Part shown: positions 63,479-64,000 of the stretch, piece by piece
Numbering within the stretch: the stretch's first letter is position 1
Layout: every line of letters begins with the position of its first letter
Assembly: GCA_040216885.1 (NCBI GenBank)
Contig: JAVJOG010000021.1
Span: 1-64,000, forward strand
Reading direction: 5' to 3'
Source: Parvibaculum sp040216885
GTDB taxonomy: Bacteria > Pseudomonadota > Alphaproteobacteria > Parvibaculales > Parvibaculaceae
DNA: 64,000 nt
Notes under the pieces: generated by a model
What the model saw: the letters and a program-made list of their open reading frames with translations, nothing else
The model's database searches: none
Told to the model about the DNA's origin: nothing
Made by a program: the position numbers and the translations under genes

Positions 63479-64000
63479 ATGAGCCGTTCCGTCGCGCCGT
63501 TGTTTGAGCCCTTCACGCTGAACGGGCTGACTCTGCCCAACCGGGTCGTCATGGCCCCCATGACCCGTTCCAAGTCGCCTGGCGGCATTCCTGGGCCGGA
63601 GGTCGCCGCCTACTACCGCCGCCGCGCCGAGGCCGAGTGCGGTCTTATCGTCACCGAGGGCACGACGGTCAACAGCCCGGTCGCGACGGGCGATCCCAAC
63701 GTGCCGCAATTCTGGGGTGACGCGGCGCTCAAGGGCTGGAAGCGTGTCGTAGAGGAAGTCCACCACGCCGGCGGCAAGATCATGCCGCAACTCTGGCATG
63801 TTGGCATGATGCGCAATCCGGCCAAGGCCACCAACACAGACCTGCCGAGCCACGGCCCCTCGGGCCTCACGAAGCCCGGCAAGCCGCTTTCAGAACCGAT
63901 GACGAAGGCCGAAATCAAGGCAACCATTGATGCCTTCGCCCGGGCAGCCGCCGACGCTCGCGAACTGGGCTTCGACGGCGTCGAGGTTCATGGCGCGCAT
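63479..64000 (+). CDS. Old yellow enzyme family alkene/NADH:flavin reductase (partial, C-terminus off the right edge)
   Basis: The first 174 residues of an FMN-dependent ene-reductase such as N-ethylmaleimide reductase: LFEPFTLNGLTLPNRVVMAP, then MTRSKSPGGIPGPEVAAYYR, GLIVTEGT, PQLWHVG and, at the edge, GFDGVEVHGAH with the substrate-binding HGAH-type pair. AGGAG lies before the ATG. The family reduces activated C=C bonds and some nitro compounds. The frame is open at the window end; the complete protein should have about 360 residues. Confidence 0.93.
   Translation, partial: MSRSVAPLFEPFTLNGLTLPNRVVMAPMTRSKSPGGIPGPEVAAYYRRRAEAECGLIVTEGTTVNSPVATGDPNVPQFWGDAALKGWKRVVEEVHHAGGKIMPQLWHVGMMRNPAKATNTDLPSHGPSGLTKPGKPLSEPMTKAEIKATIDAFARAAADARELGFDGVEVHGAH

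Overview
The window is GC-rich (roughly 60-65 percent) bacterial chromosome with dense genes and short spacers. It looks like an alphaproteobacterium, probably of the Rhizobiales/Parvibaculum type. Support comes from the gene order uvrA/ssb/gyrA/coaD/ppi/ppi/queA/tgt, an alphaproteobacterial-type SOS box (GTTC-N7-GTTC), an IalB-family protein, a fused cysNC and several clade-typical protein variants. The exact genus is inference. I saw no transposase, integrase, phage gene or CRISPR array.

Layout. 1-9.2 kb (minus strand): partial trmFO, two tandem amidases, a Tat-exported PhoD-like phosphatase/phosphodiesterase and uvrA, with an SOS box upstream of uvrA. 9.4-17.9 kb (plus): a small DUF1640-like coiled-coil membrane protein, ssb, a PP2C-like phosphatase, gyrA, coaD, two cyclophilins, and queA-tgt for queuosine. 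18-21 kb: an inverted-repeat element, tRNA-Lys(UUU), a DUF1993 protein, a HicB/HicA-type toxin-antitoxin pair, a GFA-fold protein and two tandem Rnk/GreA-type proteins. 21.3-24.8 kb: a truncated membrane-protein remnant, an HTH-TM-SH3 protein, an FkbM methyltransferase behind well-formed PhoB boxes, and a beta-carbonic anhydrase. 25-33.5 kb (plus): sulfate activation (cysD with an in-frame TAG, then cysNC), galE, glmU, glmS and a TPR-SPOR protein, i.e. envelope precursor supply. 33.6-41.4 kb: a degenerate HMG-CoA-synthase/DUF35 fusion with a thiolase, a strong terminator, a PAS protein, then a five-gene minus-strand operon (DUF7064-like, APH-type kinase, DUF6285-like, DUF3089 hydrolase, enoyl-CoA hydratase) that looks like acyl-CoA catabolism of unknown substrate. 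41.6-50.4 kb: DUF502 protein, recG, sdhE, mfd, a hydroxylaminobenzene-mutase-like protein, a FrnE-type DsbA protein and an SDR. 50.5-52.7 kb: a PutP-type symporter with a translationally coupled 31-residue ORF, flanked by two related small membrane proteins. 52.7-61.4 kb: two acyl-CoA ligases, an AMACR-type CoA racemase, a histidine phosphatase, a VOC protein, a nitronate-monooxygenase-like flavoprotein and a YejA-type solute-binding protein. 61.6-64 kb: IalB protein, hexapeptide acyltransferase, HspQ and a partial old-yellow-enzyme reductase.

Themes. DNA repair genes (uvrA, ssb, recG, mfd) are frequent, and uvrA has an SOS operator. Sulfate activation, galE, glmU and glmS supply precursors for sulfur metabolism and the envelope. 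Two areas (33.6-41.4 and 52.7-59.6 kb) carry CoA-ester chemistry. The points most worth checking are the PhoB-box array before the FkbM gene, the cysD nonsense codon, the degenerate HMGS-DUF35/thiolase pair, the APH/DUF operon, the paired small proteins around the symporter, and the loss of most zinc ligands in Tgt.
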